Translations under genes and position numbers: made by a program
Part shown: positions 6,718 to 9,041 of the stretch, one piece after another
Layout of the letters: each line of letters starts with the position of its first letter
Position numbering within the stretch: position 1 is the first letter of the stretch
Assembly (NCBI GenBank): GCA_020024395.1
Contig: JAHHTV010000055.1
Coordinates: 1 to 9,041, forward strand
Length of the DNA stretch: 9,041 bases
Direction of reading: 5' to 3'
Source: Anaerotignum sp.
GTDB taxonomy: Bacteria; Bacillota; Clostridia; Lachnospirales; Anaerotignaceae
Notes under the pieces: model-generated
Told to the model about the DNA's origin: nothing
What the model saw: the letters and a program-made list of their open reading frames with translations, nothing else
The model's database searches: none

Positions 6718-7383
6718 TCATTTTTGTTTGTGTGCTGTGATGATTGTATAACTGCTTGCATTTATGGTAATCACAGCATTTTCAATAGATACATACCAAT
6801 TCTTTCCTTTTTTTGTAATATCACTTGCACACTTGATAGCATCTTTGCACCACTGCACAACATCGCATGACAAACCCATATTTTTTTGTATTCTTTCCAC
6901 GCCTAAATTTGTGGTATGTATGTTATGGATATGTTCCAACAATATTTGTTGATTATTTTTTTGTGTCAGAAAAGCGATTTTTTGTTGCAATGCTACAAAA
7001 GCCTTTTCTGCATCTTGCATAGAAAGCACCGTTTCCTCCATCGGACACATACCATCTTTTTTGCGATTGATAATATAAGGCACTGCTTTTTGATATGCTA
7101 CCACAATATTCGTTTTTTGCAATATATCCAGTGCATACTGACTTATCACTTCTGCATACACTGCTTTGACATCTGCTTTGATAAACAAAAATGCTGCCGC
7201 TTTGCCAATCACTTTATCTGCCACTGCTGCCCCCACCAAAAAATCAGGTTTTTGTTCCAAAATCTCCATCATGGGTGCAATACCTTTTTGCATAGACGTC
7301 ACACAATCCCCATTTTCGCAAACTGCCGCAAAAGTCATATCATTTTGTTGCAATGCTTTTTTTGCTTTTTCCAAAATATCCAC
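6718..7383 (-). CDS. two-domain protein: DUF1893-like N-terminus fused to DUF3781-like C-terminus
   Basis: The function is unknown. The 221-aa protein is cytoplasmic, with no signal peptide or membrane helix. Residues 1-125 look like DUF1893, the family of Thermotoga TM1506 with a cytidine-deaminase-like fold. The visible pattern is DKVIGKAAAFL (57-67), VYAEVISQYALDIL (75-88), an INR at 105-107 and the CPME motif at 113-116, where Cys113 could be functional. Residues 126-148 are a charged helical linker. Residues 149-221 resemble the small stand-alone DUF3781 family: LGVERIQKNMGL (160-171), VVQWCKDAI (175-183), KKGKNWYV (191-198) and the closing ITINASSYTIITAHK (205-219). The start is a GTG at 7383 with AAGGAGA 7 nt upstream, overlapping the stop of the aldo/keto reductase gene. 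The close spacing implies one transcript. Confidence is high that the gene is real, fair for DUF1893 and moderate for DUF3781. Confidence 0.8.
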   Translation of the reverse strand: MDILEKAKKALQQNDMTFAAVCENGDCVTSMQKGIAPMMEILEQKPDFLVGAAVADKVIGKAAAFLFIKADVKAVYAEVISQYALDILQKTNIVVAYQKAVPYIINRKKDGMCPMEETVLSMQDAEKAFVALQQKIAFLTQKNNQQILLEHIHNIHTTNLGVERIQKNMGLSCDVVQWCKDAIKCASDITKKGKNWYVSIENAVITINASSYTIITAHKQK

Positions 7384-7395
7384 GTTTGTTTCTCC

Positions 7396-8526
7396 TTATT
7401 TCCAAACCCGATTGTCCAAATCTGATTGCATTTTTTGCAAATCCATAGGAATATTGATTTTCTGCGGACAATTTACCAAACATTGTCCACAAGCAATACA
7501 ATTTTCTGGTTTTGCATTTTCTTTCATACCATTCCAAGCAAAACGCACACTTTCAAATAACTGATACATATGATATGTATTCCAAATTTTGAAATTTTTT
7601 GGTATATCCACACCATGTGGACAAGGCATACAATATCGACAGCCTGTACAACCGTTTTGCACTCTAGCACGCAATGTCAAAACCGTTTCATCAATCACAG
7701 ACTGCTCTTTTTCAGACAATGGCACAAAAGGTGAAAATGTATGAATATTGTCTTTCACCTGTTCCATAGAAGACATACCACTTAATATCACTTTGACATT
7801 CGGCAAACCACCCACATACCGCAATGCATAAGAGGCAATACTTGCTTGTCCATCCAATGCTTTGAATTTTGCATTCATATCATCGGAGAAATTCGCCAAA
7901 GCCCCACCTCTGACAGGCTCCATCACCACAATCGGTACACCCAATTTTTCTGCCAGATGATAGCCTTTCATGCCTGCTTGTTCTGCTGTATCCATATAAT
8001 TGAGCTGTATTTGACAAAAATCCCATTTTCGATATGTCACAATTTCTTCAAACACATCATATTCATCATGAAACGAAAATCCCAAATGTCGGATTTTTCC
8101 TTCTTTTTGCAACTGTTCCAATACAGGTATCACGCCCATTTTCAGTACATTATCCCATTTTTCTTTGTTTAATGTGTGTAACAAATAAAAATCAATATAT
8201 TCTGTACGCAAGCGTTGTAATTGTTCTTGGAACACACGCAATGTATCCTGCCCATCTTTCAATATCCATGTTGGCAATTTTGTTGCCAAGTAATAAGATT
8301 TTCTATCATGTTTTTCCAACACTTTGCCCACAAAAGGCTCGCTTGCACCATCATGATAAAAATATGCTGTATCTATATAAGTCACACCATTTGCAAGTGC
8401 ATAATCCAGCATTTTTTCTGCTTCTGGTTCATTTATGCTACCATCTTCACACGTTGGAAACCGCATACACCCAAAACCCAACAATGACGGATTTGCACCA
8501 ATATTTTTCATACTTCTTTTTTCCAT
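7396..8526 (-). CDS. aldo/keto reductase with C-terminal double [4Fe-4S] ferredoxin domain
   Basis: This cytoplasmic oxidoreductase belongs to the COG1453-type aldo/keto reductases; the substrate is unknown. From the ATG at 8526 it is 376 aa. The TIM-barrel part (about 8-275) shows the catalytic tetrad as Asp52 and Tyr57 in IDTAYFY, Lys83 in ATKLP and His117 in FYLLH. It also has the strand LGFSFHDEYDVF (148-159) and VMEPVRGGALA (201-211). The tail (about 290-360) has two ferredoxin motifs: Cys293, Cys296, Cys299, Cys302 and Cys343, Cys346, Cys349, Cys353. All eight ligands are present, so two [4Fe-4S] clusters are expected, letting electrons pass between the barrel and a ferredoxin or flavin partner. 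The start has AAAGGAGG 9 nt upstream; the open frame extends to 8550, but that start would overlap the ribosome binding site. It is probably first in a three-gene unit with the two downstream DUF genes. No strong promoter was found upstream; an isolated TATAAT lies at 8592-8597. Confidence 0.93.
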   Translation of the reverse strand: MEKRSMKNIGANPSLLGFGCMRFPTCEDGSINEPEAEKMLDYALANGVTYIDTAYFYHDGASEPFVGKVLEKHDRKSYYLATKLPTWILKDGQDTLRVFQEQLQRLRTEYIDFYLLHTLNKEKWDNVLKMGVIPVLEQLQKEGKIRHLGFSFHDEYDVFEEIVTYRKWDFCQIQLNYMDTAEQAGMKGYHLAEKLGVPIVVMEPVRGGALANFSDDMNAKFKALDGQASIASYALRYVGGLPNVKVILSGMSSMEQVKDNIHTFSPFVPLSEKEQSVIDETVLTLRARVQNGCTGCRYCMPCPHGVDIPKNFKIWNTYHMYQLFESVRFAWNGMKENAKPENCIACGQCLVNCPQKINIPMDLQKMQSDLDNRVWK

Positions 8527-8607
8527 CACATACCGCCTCCTTTTCACCAAATAACCCTAAAAAAATAGTATCATAAAAACCTTTTATTTGCATTATATTT
8601 CCAATAA

Positions 8608-8639
8608 AAAGCATACTTTATAATATTAAAGTATGCTTT
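8608..8639 (-). terminator. intrinsic terminator of the right-edge gene
   Basis: AAAGCATACTTTA (8608-8620) pairs perfectly with TAAAGTATGCTTT (8627-8639), a 13-bp stem with a 6-nt loop. It is 20 nt past the stop of the partial gene. On the minus strand the stem runs straight into TTATTGG, extending the arm's own T's to TTTTTATT, a proper U-tract. It separates that gene from the aldo/keto reductase unit. Confidence 0.8.
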
Positions 8640-8659
8640 CTCTTTTGATTGCCATTTTT

Positions 8660-9041
8660 TTATAGCAAACATTCCAACCATGCTTCTTCCAGTCGTTCTT
8701 TTTCCGCCTGTGCAACACTTTTTTGTTGTTTGGTATCTTGATACAACTGTTCCAACTGCCATTTGATTTTTTGCAATTTTCGTTGTGCTTCCACAATATC
8801 TTCATGCACTTCCCAATTGTGCCATATAAAGCCTACATAATCTTTCCATTTTGTAACATTATCTTGTTTCATGGTAAAATCTTTTGCAAATTTGACCGTT
8901 TTGTATTTTTGTTCTAAATTTTCCAATGCCAATCGCATATCTGCTGCCAGTTGTTCCCCTTTGTCTAAATGCTTATGTTTCAACACATCACAAAAAATCG
9001 TTCCACCTGCCGAAATATCCCATTTACTCCAACTATATGCA
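8660..9041 (-). CDS. 3' part of an unrecognised gene, truncated by the window edge
   Basis: The frame is open from the window edge (first full codon at 9038-9040) to TAA at 8660-8662, giving 126 visible residues. I do not recognise the family. The visible part begins AYSWSKWDISAGG, continues through a charged stretch, and ends in a Lys/Glu/Gln-rich segment (about residues 80-120) likely to be a helical or coiled-coil tail. It is unusually rich in tryptophan (7 of 126, including IWHNW). No signal peptide, membrane helix or catalytic motif is visible in this part. A GTG at 8986 could be misread as a start, but it has no ribosome binding site and the frame is open upstream of it. A dedicated terminator follows. 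Confidence 0.7.
   Translation of the reverse strand, partial: AYSWSKWDISAGGTIFCDVLKHKHLDKGEQLAADMRLALENLEQKYKTVKFAKDFTMKQDNVTKWKDYVGFIWHNWEVHEDIVEAQRKLQKIKWQLEQLYQDTKQQKSVAQAEKERLEEAWLECLL

Noticed and set aside
8586..8620. Promoter for the aldo/keto reductase gene using TATAAT at 8592-8597 (minus strand)
   Set aside because: At 15-18 nt upstream there is no acceptable -35 hexamer and that position falls inside the terminator stem. Only the -10 match stands, so it is mentioned but not called.

Overview
The window is low-GC DNA with strong A/T preference at third codon positions and consensus Shine-Dalgarno sequences (AGGAGG) before almost every gene. It also has ClpP, ClpX and trigger factor encoded together, and an aldo/keto reductase with a double [4Fe-4S] tail. 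Together these point to an anaerobic, fermentative Firmicute, most likely class Clostridia (a Lachnospirales-type genome is a guess). No RNA gene, CRISPR array, insertion sequence, phage gene or attachment site was recognised. The region reads as chromosomal core.

Layout from left to right. A single plus-strand gene, glycerate 2-kinase (20-1285), starts the window and converges on a minus-strand threonine ammonia-lyase (1375-2568); a hairpin between them (1291-1328) can serve both. Everything right of there is also on the minus strand. The lyase has its own near-consensus promoter (2643-2671) and a short leader in the intergenic stretch 2569-2925. The rest of that stretch holds the 18-bp-stem terminator of clpX.

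Next comes the protein quality-control block tig - clpP - clpX, transcribed right to left (6216 down to 2926). Trigger factor folds nascent chains at the ribosome exit tunnel; ClpP and ClpX form the ATP-dependent protease. clpP and clpX are 7 nt apart, with the clpX ribosome binding site inside the end of clpP. tig and clpP are separated by 92 nt carrying a 9-bp hairpin. Upstream of tig are two TATAAT-type promoters in tandem and a leader of about 125-160 nt with inverted repeats.

Upstream again (8526 down to 6418) is a compact three-gene unit: a [4Fe-4S] aldo/keto reductase, a GTG-started two-domain protein that looks like a fusion of DUF1893 and DUF3781, and a small DUF503 (YlxP-like) protein. 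The right edge holds the 3' end of an unrecognised tryptophan-rich, coiled-coil-like gene with its own terminator.

No clear-cut new system is present. The best leads are the two-DUF fusion beside an iron-sulfur reductase, a palindrome overlapping the -35 box of the threonine ammonia-lyase promoter, and the double promoter with structured leader upstream of tig. All domain names come from reading motifs by eye; no database search was run.
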